The translations under genes and the position numbers were made by a program. Under the pieces are notes generated by a model that saw nothing but the letters and a program-made list of their open reading frames with translations, was not told the DNA's origin and searched no databases. A DNA stretch of 64,000 bases, from assembly GCA_000310025.1 (NCBI GenBank), contig FN648490.1, positions 124,001-188,000 of the forward strand. The letters run 5' to 3'. Source of the stretch: Ectocarpus siliculosus (lineage: Eukaryota > Sar > Phaeophyceae > Ectocarpales > Ectocarpaceae). Shown piece after piece: positions 48,901 through 58,757 of this stretch (position 1 is the stretch's first letter; every line of letters begins with the position of its first letter).

Positions 48901-50148
48901 GTGACGGAGGTTGAAGAGGTGTTCGTTCCTCAGGGCCGGTTCTCTCGCTGTCCCCGATTGACGACTACAAACTTCAAGCCATATCCGTCCACACAACCAA
49001 CACTCGTCTGACCAAAATGTTGTTTTCCCGTTGTTGCAAGCACAGCAGAGCGGGTTTTGGTGTGGTCGTGTTAAGGGTTCCCGTGCATTCTTGCGGGATC
49101 GACGTGCGGCATCGCTGAGAGAGCTTGGTTTACAGGGAAACCGCTGACTGGCGGCCTAGGAGTCGTCGTGCTTCTCAACAGTTGACATGCAAGATACGGT
49201 AATATCTCATCGATGAACCCAACCTGCAAGTCTTCTAACCTGCTGTCCACCGTGTCCGCTGGTCCCCCGCCCTCCACCGGCCAACCCGTCCGCTCCTGGG
49301 AACAACCCACTCGCCTCCCCCCCACCGCCCCTGAACGACCCACCCTGTTGGATCACGTAGCCGCCCAACAGGCTGCTGCCGCCCCTTCCAAGAGGTGCAG
49401 GAGGCCCCTTGCTCGGGAACGCACCGCGCGAGGCAAGCAGGCCTTTTCTCGGGCGTCTGCGCGAACCACCGCCGCCGCCGCCATCCTTTCCCGCGGTGTT
49501 TGGCTCGCTAGGTGCGACCGACTGTTGCAGCTGCTCCCCCCCCCCTCCCCCACTCGGTGCCACTGGCTGAGGTTGACGCTGCCTGCTGCCGCCGCCGCCG
49601 CCGCCGCCGCCTGCGCTCCGGGCCCTAGCGCCACCGACGTAGAGAACTGAAGCTTCCCTCGAAGAATTCTGGGAATTTCCTTGTTGAAGCGGCTGTTCCC
49701 CGGTCCCTGTTGCCACGTGCTGGCAGGAACCTCCCCTCTCCAAAGAGGCCGACGACGTGGTCGCCGTAGCTGGTCGGGGCGAGCGTGACGAACGGGAAGA
49801 TGGCAGCTGGTGTCCTCGTCGGTTGTCGTCCTCATTGTTGTTGTTGTTGTTGTTGCTCCTTTCGTGAACATTGTCGTCTTGTGGGGAGGAAGACGAGGCA
49901 AAGAAGTGCACCCCGACGGTTGTTTGTGATCGCAAGGAGCGATCGAGATCGCCACTACCGCCACCAGAGGACCGCGCCAACAGAGAGTTGGGGTCAGCGA
50001 GAGCAGGGCGGTTATGACGCTGTGCGTGGCCTTTTTGCCCCATGTTGGCCCGCTTGTTGGAGTCCTTGCTGTTTTTCGTCCAAGAAATGAGAGTTTTATC
50101 GGACAGCAGGGTTGGGGAAATGAGGAGGGGAGTTCCGCAAGGAGTCAC
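40025..50148 (-). CDS. Large multi-exon protein of unknown function, Gly/Ser-rich, with possible beta-trefoil-like repeats
   Basis: I do not recognise this protein. Splice-compatible exons in transcription order include a Gly/Ser/Asn-rich segment within 50148-49240, then about 48730-48556, 47993-47898, 47329-47113, 47015-46523, 45787-45661, 45003-44827, 44061-43603, 43263-42924, 41982-41461 and 40285-40025 (stop at 40025). Phases agree at most junctions from 47993 onward; one exon seems to be missing between 44827 and 44061, and the segment near 48340-48130 is unresolved. Ordered segments include ENGYFMSLDME, YGKPVWLQIVPG, NKSAIVNCRW, YVYLEQ joined to DFFYMTRVSE, and GVFKLQ. This recurrence suggests MIR or other beta-trefoil repeats, but that is inference. 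The 3' half is basic (KRARDRRADRRKKKDP) with coiled-coil-like helices. Codon use is GC-rich, like neighbouring genes. Confidence 0.55.
42618..42632. repeat. AT dinucleotide microsatellite
   Basis: A short ATATATATATATAT run lies in an intron of the unknown minus-strand gene. Confidence 0.8.
42641..42830 (-). repeat. Possible member of repeat family R3
   Basis: The segment contains CTCGATTTTCTCCGCGGACC, CTCTCGACGAGATCG and CACACTCTCGATCT, resembling blocks in 34928-35130. An open frame on the minus strand crosses it but splices out in the gene model. Confidence 0.35.
42888..42916 (+). repeat. CAG trinucleotide microsatellite at an exon edge
   Basis: About nine CAG units lie immediately inside the intron after the exon ending at 42924 of the minus-strand gene. 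Read on that strand they are CTG and begin within a few bases of the donor GTGGGTGTG. Confidence 0.9.
45370..45590 (+). repeat. Two nested copies of dispersed repeat R1
   Basis: First copy: CAATGGTCTAACCACTACGG then CATGCACGACTGTGAGTATG and a GTACCCCC end. Second: CGATCCTGTGGGAACAATGC, TCCATCCTCTCGAG, GGTCAGTGGTTTAGGCGC, AAAACATGAG. They represent the two subtypes of the family lying side by side in an intron of the minus-strand gene. Confidence 0.7.
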
Positions 50149-50950
50149 TTGTGGGGAGAGGGCACAATCGCGCGCCAGTGCGGTCTCATCAGTACCCAGC
50201 TAAAGAACGAAGTTTGGGTTCTCGACGAAAGGAGGAGCCGTACATCCTCGCAATAGATTAACAAAACTCTGAGATACAGACTACCAAGCCAATCCGTTGT
50301 CTCGACGTGCACTGTAAGTGGGGTCTTCCGCAACCTGTCTTTTGTCTTATAGGAAAACTACTTACACATACTGGTAGATCCCTCGCTCGTTCCGAAAAGA
50401 CCTTGGATGTCTCCCCCGCAGCAGGGCGGTAGTGTAAGTCTGGTCTATCGAATATTCCGCTGACGCAGAGGTTTGCGCCGTAGAACAAACCATGTCGACG
50501 TGTTAGTCATAGTGTCACGGGGAGGGAGGGGCGCGACGGTGCACGTAGGTACGAGCGTACGAAGCCTGTAGGCGACCCTGTAGGTGTCCCGACAAAGAAA
50601 GAGTGTAAGCTTGCTAACTCAAAACTGTATCTTGGCCCTTCTAATCCAACTTACACCTGCACTGCCGTTCACAATGTCGTGGTGAAACGCTACAGGTGCA
50701 AACGCTACGATAAAAGTGAGTGACTCTTTGGCGCACTTGAGCAAGGATTTTTACAAGCAACGGTCGTATGGTAACATACGCCGGGTCCCCCAGAAACTAT
50801 GGTGCCGTTGCTACGGCTGACAATGCTTTGCGCACACCTCATCACACATCACACAGCACCTCAAGCAACGCGTACAGCTGCCGCTGCCAACGACCACACA
50901 AAGCAGTAAACCGCTGTTTGCTGGGAAAAAAAGGCGGACGACAAACTCAC

Positions 50951-51110
50951 GTTTGGCAACTGCAGCGAGGGCTGAAGTTCCTTCAGTGCCGGCCTCAGGC
51001 TCTGAGGTCGCCTTGCGCTCATCATCAACACTCTCGTCTTCCTCTGGGGACAAAGGCGTCGTGGCGGGCTTCTCCTGCGCGACCGCGGCTTCTCTGTCTT
51101 CGCACGCCAT
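50951..51110 (-). CDS. Possible first exon of the unknown minus-strand gene, or a separate short gene
   Basis: An acidic open frame begins MACEDREAAVAQEKPATTPL and reaches a consensus donor (AAAC followed by GTGAGT) after 53 codons plus one base. No downstream exon with the matching phase was clearly found; the next open region, starting around 50148 or at a Met near 50042, prefers other phases. It lies 424 bases from the EMG1 start on the opposite strand, which favours its being the genuine 5' end of a divergent gene. Confidence 0.45.
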
Positions 51111-51533
51111 ACGTCTGCGGACCTGATGCGTTGGTGCTCCGTACGCTGCTTCCGCCGCGGTCGCGACAACTGAATCGGCTGGCTAGCACACACATGTGTC
51201 CACCGCACGCAATAAAGGTATTTGCTCGATCATTTCATCACACATGATGACTCTCTTCAGCTCTTCAGCGACAGCGGCGGCGCACCGACCATTCGGCGAA
51301 CAATATCGGCAGTTTCAAATTGTCAAGTACGCCTTCCCTGCCACATCAACATCCTCTCGAGTTTAATTCCCCCGCATTTTCGGCCACCGAGGCTGGAGGC
51401 TAACGCTGGCTCTGTGGGCTGCAAGGGGCGCACGAGGCACGGCGAGCGTACAGGCACGTAGCAACGGAGGGTGACACGTCGGAACTAGGCTGGAGATAAA
51501 GGGATTGGCGTTTCACCTGTAAGAGAAGGGGCC
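51111..51533. promoter_or_regulatory. Short head-to-head interval upstream of EMG1
   Basis: Only about 420 bases separate the minus-strand start at 51110 from the EMG1 ATG at 51534, so the promoters are probably shared. No TATA box is evident. The interval is GC-rich near both starts. Confidence 0.45.
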
Positions 51534-54500
51534 ATGTCGGAAGGCGGTGCTGCTGCGGCTGCGGAGGAAGGCCCACCATCCGTGCCTGCTACCCTCGACG
51601 AGCGGTCTCAAGGGCGGCGAGTGATCGTCATCTTGAAACGAGTGAGCAGGTCTATGAGAGCTTTGTGAGATGTATGGTGGAAGATGGTTTACTTTGTCGA
51701 GAATGCCTCCTGCTTTATGTTATACATTCAGCAAGAGCGCTGCTGGAGGGATCTCGTGGAGGTGGTGTTGTGGGCCGTATGTACTATGCTGTGCGGCACC
51801 TTACCAGCGATGAGGGTGCGCAGTAAGCTCAGCTTATCCGGCGGGGTGTTTGAAATTGTCATGCTAAGTCATTACCGGAGTTTATCGACCTGCATCTTTA
51901 TCCTCGCGATGACTGAGCTAGGTGAGGTATGGACCATGAGCACGGGAAAGAGTGGTTCATCACAATAGAGTACATTGTAGTCAATCCTTCATGTGGAGGT
52001 AGCCGCTGCTGCCAACGGCAGCAAAAGATCTGGCGACGTACATACCAATCCGGTCGCCCCGGTGGTCTAGTGGGTACCCTCGCAGCCTACTAGTCTAGGG
52101 CCAGGTCATGGGTTCGATTCCCGGCAAAGTGAGTTATTTTTCTCACCAAATAAATCCTGCTCTAAGTTGGGAGCGACGCGCTGCAAAGCTTGTTGTGAGT
52201 ATACTTGATCGACTTCATAAGTCGTGAGGGAAGGGATTGCTGTACCCTTCTCGCGATAAAAATATCTCAGGCAGGAACCGCAGGAGGGGGTCCAATCCCC
52301 CCCTCCTATGTGACCCCGGTTGGGTCGTCTAGCCAGTAGAAGTGGAGGATGGGGGCCAGGTGGGCAGACGACAGAGTCCAATGATGGGAGAAACCAAATA
52401 TATATATACCATAACAGGCAACACTTGCGGCATCGTGGCCAACTTGCTGTCAACCCATCCCGAGAGACCGCAAGAGAATCGCAGGCATGCATGAGACGCT
52501 GCCGACTGACGGCGTGAAGCTTTCACTGAAAAGAAGCACGCTCTTTTGGCTTCAAATGTCGTGGAACAACAAGCTTCCCTCTCTGGAGTGAAGTTGCACC
52601 GCACCAACGGAAATAACACCCTTCTCTGTGTGCGGTAAACATCCCACCCTCCTGGTCGCGGGAGAGCAACTGCCAATGTCGCCGCCGTCCCTCGTCTCCC
52701 ATTGAAAAAGGCATCGCTGGAGACGGTCAAGACCAAGAAGGGCGACTTTCAGCTGCTCAACTGCGACGATCACCGTCGGCTGGTCACCAAGAAGTCGGGA
52801 AAGGATCCCAAAGACCTGAGGCCGGACATCGTGCACCAGGTGAGAGGAATCAAAGCTGCCGCTTCTCTGCCGCTTGTTTGGAAAATCGTCTCCTGTTCGT
52901 TGCCCTGTTGTGACCACCTGCGGCTACGCGAAGCTCCGTCATCATGGATCCTCAATATTGACGACATCGGAGCTCCCCTGCGGGAAAATTCTCGGCTTGG
53001 CCATGTACATGTAGCAAATGTTTTTTGAGTTTTTCCGTCGTTGATTCGTGCCACCAACTTTTCTGCCGTGCCTTCCAAGATATGGCGTGACGATTGGCCT
53101 GGTCTATTCGTTTGCCATTCCACTATCTCTCGGCGTTGCCGCTCCCGCAGGAACTCCTCGCGCTGTTGGATAGCCCCCTCAACAAGGCCGGCAAGCTTCA
53201 GGTACGAGACTAAGCTTTTGGAGGGTAGCACGGACAGTTTGACAAGCATGCCAGAGGAATTACGTTTTTCGATAGAGCAAGAAAGCTAGGCGTCCAACAC
53301 GATCCTGAACATGCTGCTGTTGCCGTAGTCGGTTTTGCGCAGGGGGAATAACCAGCACGATCAGATATCGTATGCCCCTATCATACGAACTTTCGAGCAA
53401 GCGGTCCTTATATCTCCCGCTCTCTCTTGGAATGCTTTGAACCAGATCACTTTTTTGTTTCGTTTACCTTCTCGCAATGGTTCCCCAATGCATTGAATCT
53501 GACTACTGATGTTGTTGACGGCCTGATTGATTCAAAGGTACAAGGGAGAGAACGCCGAATCGATGTACGTGTGCGAGCATAACGCTTTATCCGTTGTCCT
53601 CCACAAAGCGCAAAGATCGTCATGTGACCCTCTCCCCTTATGGAATCGTATCCACCCCCTCCCCCTCCCTCCCCAAGGTTTATATCTTGACGACGCTGAA
53701 CGTTCTCATCGAGGTCAACCCGCAGATCAGAATTCCCCGAACCTTCAAGCGATTTTCAGGGCTTATGGGTGAGAGAGACAGAGAGCGAAGGACCCCTTTT
53801 TTTTTACGTCGCGTGTTTGTCACAGGCTTGGTTACAGCTTTCTAGTGTTCAAGCCGTGATGTCGGCATGGTTGTGTTGCTGATTAACGATCTGGGCATGG
53901 TTGTGACTTTAACTGCGGTACTGTAGACGTTGAGTGTTGTTAAGGTGCAGTATGGATTGTTGCTGCTGCGTTTGTTCCGGCACGGTGATGGTAGTGGTTT
54001 CCGCTTGGGCATGGTTACCTGTACGTTTGGCTACAGCTTGTCACGACAGTTTCTCTTTTGTCGCCTAAATGTAGATGTAAACAGCGCACTTCCCTGCCAA
54101 TCAGCGCTGCCTCTAGAACGAACGCGTCCGAAGATGGACAAAGCTGGTACTTTGCAACACTCGTTGTACATCAGGGCGTGGAACTCCATTTTCTGTTTTG
54201 GGAGGCTCGGATTAGCCTCATATGTCGTCACTCCCCGACCATACCGCGTCAGAACCATCCCGGCACCCCCATCCTGTTCGTGCGACCCACTACGCCGCAT
54301 TTTGTTCCTTCGTAGCCCCAAGTCGGCCCCCCGCTGCTGTGTTGATGGTCTCGGACGACTAAGCCTACGCCTTAGCTGAGCAGTAGATTCGCGTGTTCCG
54401 CCGCCCTGCTGCCGGTGCTTCGGCGAATAAATGCAACAGTGCAACTCCTTCACAAGCTGAAGATCCGGGCGGCTGGCAACAGCACGATGCTCCTCAAGGT

Positions 54501-57164
54501 GGTCAAGAACCCGCCGACCCGGCATCTCCCTCCAGGCAGCAAGACGTTCGGTAAGTGGGCCAGCAATTCCCCCCTCCCCCCCCGCCGAGGTCAATGGTCT
54601 AACGTCTGCGGCATGCACCACTCTGAGTACCGTAAGGATGCGGGTCTCCGCACAGGGGTGTTAGCGTTTTTCAAAGCTTCACCAGTCGACAACTAGGAAG
54701 GCAACACTGCCGAAAAGGGCGGTTTTGGAGTTATCTCATCGAGGTCTTTCCTTAGACGTGCTTTTTGGCCTTCGCACCCTCCTAGTTGCGGAGTAAGAGA
54801 GCTTTGAAAAACGCGAACACCCCTGTGCGNNNNNNNNNNNNNNNNNNNNNNNNNNNNNNNNNNNNNNNNNNNNNNNNNNNNNNNNNNNNNNNNNNNNNNN
54901 NNNNNNNNNNNNNNNNNNNNNNNNNNNNNCCCCCCCCCCCCCCCCCCAACCAACGTCGCCCCCGTCGCCGAGAGACCGTAAGAGATTCCTCTCCCCTAGA
55001 CGGACTTTCTACGCTGGATAGCTTCACGACCAAGCTTTTTGCCAACACCAAGAAAATGGTGGTTTTGGAAACATCACGTGGAGGGTTTCCGTAGACCTGT
55101 CGGGCTCTTTCCGCACCCACATGGTTGTGGAGCAATCGAGCTTTGAACGTCTGTCTAGGGGGGGGCGCCATCTCTCTGACACTTGTCTGTGGCTTCAGGA
55201 GCCCACTCCGGAGGTCACCCTTTGGTGTACGTTTCGGTGTACAAAGGCCGAGGAAATACCTCGGGGCAGGAAAATATCTAACTTTTTGCTTGTTTTTTTC
55301 CGTCCGTTCGTTGTCCCTCTCGGGTGGTGCGTCCCCGTCGACCGACCGCTGCTGCTGCTGCCTGTGCAGGTCTCTCCGTGGAGGGTACCCTCTACAACCC
55401 GAACCACTTCGCGGCAACCCTCCCGGACGACGCTCCGATCGTCTTCTACATCGGAGCGATGGCTTCGGGGCATCTCACCAAGGACGAGAACCCCGAGGTG
55501 TGTGTGTGTGTGTGTGTGCCTCTTGCAGTAGTCTACGCGGTTTTTCTAAGCAAGCAAATATATTGGATACAGTATAGAATAGGCCATGTTGGGGTTGGGT
55601 TTGGGGTTAGGTTTACGGCTTTTCTACGTAAGCAAACATACTGGATACAGTATAGAATAGGCCATGTTGGGGTTGGGTTTGGGGTTAGGTTTACGGCTTT
55701 TCTAAGCAAGCAAACATACTGGATACAGTATAGAATAGGCCATGTTGGGGTTGGGTTTGGGGTTAGGTTTATGGTTTTTCTAAGCAAGCAAACATATTGG
55801 ATACAGTATAGAATAGGCTATGTTGGGGTTGGGTTTGGGGTTAGGTTTATGGTTTTTCTAAGCAAGCAAACATATTGGATACAGTATAGGATAGGCTATG
55901 TTGGGGTTGGGTTTGGGGTTAGGTTTATGGCTTTTCTACGTAAGCAAACATATTGGATACAGTATAGAATAGCGTGAGCTAGGGTTGGGGTTAGGGTCTG
56001 CGTTCCGGCCTGCCTATCTTTTTTATAATATACTTACGTTTTGCCTAGGCAGTCCGTTTCTTGAATTTGTTTGCATCGACCGAGCTAACCGGTTGACCAA
56101 TGAAAGGCGCCAGTCTTACAAACGGGGTGTGTGTTTTGTTGAATTTTGCATCGACCGCACCAACCGGCTGACCATTCAAAAGGCACTAGTCTTACAGGGG
56201 CAAAAAGCAACACACAGCAGTGCAGCAACACCACCAGCAGTTATTTTAGTTCTCTGGCTAGCACGCTGGCACCACCCGTCGGTTATACCTTTTTACTCCT
56301 TGTACACGACAGCACGCAGTCAGCTTGGACGATGCCGTTGTATTCACACATTATCGGTCCTACTGTAGATTGACAATACAACGTTGGCAGTAAATCCTCG
56401 CGAGATTTTAGGACACGAAAAGCAGTCGCCGTCGCGTAGACAGATTTTTGACAGTGTCATCTAGCAGATGCTGTTAGAGTTTTCCCGGGAAACCGTTGCC
56501 GTGTGAAAACCCGACGCTGCAGAATGTTTTGCGCTAAGCTCGATCGTCCCCCCCCTGCCTGTCTCTCTTGGGTGGTGCTAAACGTGCCGCGTTTCGGTCC
56601 CTCGACAGATTGAGGAGATGATCGCTATTTCGGAGTATCCGGTAAGTGAAAATATGCGGGAGAACAGGGTGTGCGCCGGTGCCATGCCTGTTGCGCAGTC
56701 GGCGGCGGCGGCATATTGTAGCGACAACCTGTCGTTCACGTTTTCAGAGCGAGTATGTTGGAGTGCAACGGTTATTTTCTGTGGGGTTTGCACCCTTGTC
56801 CTCATGTCTTCCACCACCACCCGCGCGCCCATCTCCTCTGGGCATACTCTCAATAATTGCACTTTGTATCGGCACCTACCTAGTCTTTTTGATGAAACGC
56901 ATCGCATCGAACGTCCCAACGACTTCAAGAGCAGGTCATACGAGGGACTGCCGTTGCGCCATTTGAAAGGGGAGGTTTAGTAGTCAGGCAAGCATAAATG
57001 GGTGCGTGCATGCCCCCCACCTCCGCAGACCCGCCTGCAGTTCGTTCTCACCCCCCAAGTCTCAGTGCATGCACAATACCCCTTGCCGTCGTGGACAGTT
57101 GAGCGGCGCTGCGGCAATATCGAGACTGTTCGGCGGCATCGAGAACCACTGGGGCATCTTCTGA
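51534..57164 (+). CDS. EMG1: EMG1/NEP1: 18S rRNA pseudouridine-N1 methyltransferase (8 exons)
   Basis: Exons: 51534-51641, 52711-52839, 53151-53201, 53678-53768, 54440-54550, 55370-55497, 56609-56641 and 57099-57164, giving about 238 residues (human 244, yeast 252). Phases agree at every junction and the stop is at 57162-57164. This SPOUT-fold dimeric enzyme methylates the hypermodified pseudouridine of 18S rRNA and is needed for small-subunit assembly in the nucleolus. Conserved strings in order: RRVIVILKR joined to [82 protein letters not shown] (cofactor-binding loop region), AISEYP joined to [11 protein letters not shown], and a terminal ENHWGIF. Exon 7 is only 33 bases. Intron 5 contains the assembly gap and intron 1 a SINE-like element. 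Confidence 0.94.
52053..52410 (+). mobile_element. tRNA-headed SINE-like element in EMG1 intron 1
   Basis: The head has a consensus RNA polymerase III box A (TGGTCTAGTGG, 52063-52073) and box B (GGTTCGATTCC, 52111-52121) at tRNA-like spacing of 37 bases. The body of about 280 bases is unrelated to tRNA, and the 3' end is an AAATATATATATACC tail. The acceptor stem does not pair, so this is not a functional tRNA. The bases ATACCA occur both just before the head and at the tail, a weak candidate for a target-site duplication. Confidence 0.65.
54570..54645 (+). repeat. Copy of dispersed repeat R1 in EMG1 intron 5
   Basis: It reads GGTCAATGGTCTAACGTCTG then CGGCATGCACCACTCTGAGT and ACCG. It directly abuts the MITE-like element starting at 54650. 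Confidence 0.65.
54650..54829. mobile_element. MITE-like element with roughly 50-base terminal inverted repeats
   Basis: The left end CGCACAGGGGTGTTAGCG then TTTTTCAAAGCT is matched by the right end in inverse orientation (AGCTTTGAAAAACGCG then AACACCCCTGTGCG). A second inverse match (CAACTAGGAAGG against CCTCCTAGTTG) extends the arms to about 50 bases. The internal part is about 75 bases without coding capacity. The right end touches the assembly gap, so the target-site duplication cannot be checked. Confidence 0.8.
54830..54929. other. Assembly gap of exactly 100 N
   Basis: A run of 100 N, a conventional placeholder of unknown true length, lies within EMG1 intron 5. Immediately after it is a poly-C run of 17. 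A failed assembly of poly-C or of the MITE is likely. Confidence 0.99.
55530..55976 (+). repeat. 78-base minisatellite in EMG1 intron 6
   Basis: About five and a half copies of a unit contain AAGCAAACATATTGGATACA, GTATAGAATAGGCCATG and TTGGGGTTGGGTTTGGGGTT. The G-rich part resembles telomeric repeats and ends in GGGTTGGGGTTAGGGT near 55980-55996. The unit length is a multiple of three and is free of stops in the EMG1 frame. Confidence 0.95.
56080..56200 (+). repeat. Two copies of hairpin tile T in EMG1 intron 6
   Basis: Copies at about 56080-56122 (CATCGACCGAGCTAACCGGT, TGACCAATGAAAGGCGCCAG, TCTTACA) and 56149-56197 (CATCGACCGCACCAACCGGC, TGACCATTCAAAAGGCACTA, GTCTTACAG). They show that the unit is not confined to the clathrin gene. 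Confidence 0.75.
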
Positions 57165-58231
57165 TGGCGCGTGTTGTGCTGCCGCGGTACATCGCGGAAG
57201 GACGGACGCAAATCGTACTAGTTTCCTCGGAGAGCGTTAGTTTCTTGGTACAGTAGTTTCGTGTTGTGATGATGTCACTGGTTGTTGTGTGTTTTCCCGT
57301 TGTTATTTTGTTCTGTATGACGGCACGGCATATTCGCTGATTTTGTTCTCGAGCACGGACGTCAATGTTAGCCATGATCGAGGAGCGGATGAATATTGAA
57401 CGTTTTTTGTTTTGGCGTGGGTGTTGTGTTTTTTCCTGTTCTGGTCCAAGGTTGGCCGCGTAAATTGTGTCTTTTGCTGGCGGAACTACTGTGCCAGATT
57501 ACTTGTACCGGAAACACCAAGAGCTAGCTGTGTATGTTGGATGACAGCAGCAGTGACGGCGCGTCCCTGCATGCCGTACGGCACACCACGCTCAGTGTGA
57601 AACCAGCATTTGGTCGTGAAACGATAAGTGTATTTCTTCCCGCTCCCCTACGTTGTTGCTACTTCACCCTTGAGAGGAAAGTTGTAACCAGTATATTGTG
57701 CGCTGTTGAGCGTCCTCTCTACGGAGAGCTAGCACATTAGCTCCGGCTAACTGGGGTGCAGCGCGCATGGCCAAAGGAACATGGATGGGGACATACGCGT
57801 GCTCCCCCAAGGGTCGAGTCGGGTTTCCTAGCACTTTTCTCGTGTGGCCGACAACTTCAAGATACCAATCGCATCGGGCTTTGTTGGGCTGAATATCCCG
57901 CGACGCGTGAAAACACTCCGTTCATCCGAACAAAATGAAAACACGAAAAACATTGGCGAGCAAGCTGCCTTCAAACTACTTCAATATACCACGATAGATT
58001 AAGATCTCGCCTTTGGTTTTGGGTCCGATTTTTGTTTCCTTTAAAAATTCGATTGCTCCGCATGAGAAGAAATAGAGATGCCGCTGCCAAAAAATGAGGC
58101 TGCGTTTCGTTTATGCTACATAAAATTTCTGAGTGCCCATCATTCGGTTGGCAGGTGGGTGGCGCTACTGTGTGGGTAGTATTTTTAGAAAGTGAACTAC
58201 CCGTTCGAGATATAACCTCAGTCGAAAGGGA
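57165..58231. other. Sequence downstream of EMG1, no gene recognised
   Basis: The EMG1 3' UTR should lie at the left end. Short frames around 57412-57938 have no domain or convincing splice signals. A single R2 repeat copy (ACTACCCGTTCGAGATATAA, then CC) sits at 58197-58218, directly before the next element. Confidence 0.45.
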
Positions 58232-58336
58232 TGTGTATTACTGTAAACTACGGAGTTTTCCCCCCGGGGAGGGGATCGCTTTTTTGTTCTGAAACCGACC
58301 CCCCCGGGATTGACGTACCGCGGGGGGGGGGGGGGG

Positions 58337-58460
58337 GTACTTTTATGTTTTGCATGCCTTAGCGGTTAGACCATTGACCACGCGTCCTCGAGAGGACGGA
58401 GCATTGTTCCCACAGGACCGATCACCGATGGCCAATCGTTCCTTCCTACTTTGCCAAAGG
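58337..58460 (-). repeat. Copy of dispersed repeat R1 nested in the TIR element
   Basis: Its minus strand reads CGGTCCTGTGGGAACAATGC, TCCGTCCTCTCGAGGACGCG, TGGTCAATGGTCTAACCGCT and AAGGCATGC. This is the subtype also present at 62515-62610 and 63935-64000. Confidence 0.75.
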
Positions 58461-58647
58461 TGGCTCAAAAATGTCTTCCCTAGTCTGTCTATCCTAACGA
58501 TATCCCTTCCCGCCTTTTCAAACCACTTCCTACTCCCCAGTACAGCTACCGTCCTCTCCTCTCGACGTACCGCGGGGGGGTATTTTTTTTCTTTCCAACG
58601 CTACCCCGGGGGTTTGTGCAAAATAATGATGGTCACCATACACACAG

Positions 58648-58757
58648 AAAGAGAGTGACGAAACTGAGATGGATAAGGTTCACGAGCAAGCGTTCAACAA
58701 GCAGAGAGAGGAGGAAGGTAGAGGCAACGAAGGCGAAGAGAAAAAAGACAGCAAGAG
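58648..58757 (+). other. Exon-like open segment inside the TIR element
   Basis: Between a CACACAG acceptor-like site and an AAGAG|GTACC donor-like site, one frame encodes a highly charged peptide beginning KESDETEMDKVHEQAFNKQR. Another charged frame at 59656-59870 (LHDEIEEERLKQRRERDRD) lies outside the element, and its phase does not fit. This could be part of a coiled-coil gene, a captured exon, or chance. Confidence 0.2.

Noticed and set aside
49213-49650. 145-codon plus-strand open frame rich in Ala/Pro/Arg
   Set aside because: It is the reverse-strand shadow of the Gly-rich coding region of the minus-strand gene.
52053-52132. Functional tRNA gene (box A and box B present)
   Set aside because: The 5' and 3' acceptor-stem halves do not pair, and the sequence continues into a long non-tRNA body; a SINE head explains it better.
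55533-55787. Antisense repeat-encoded protein in the EMG1 intron
   Set aside because: It comes from the 78-base minisatellite and has no start or splice context; frame openness on both strands follows from unit length and composition.
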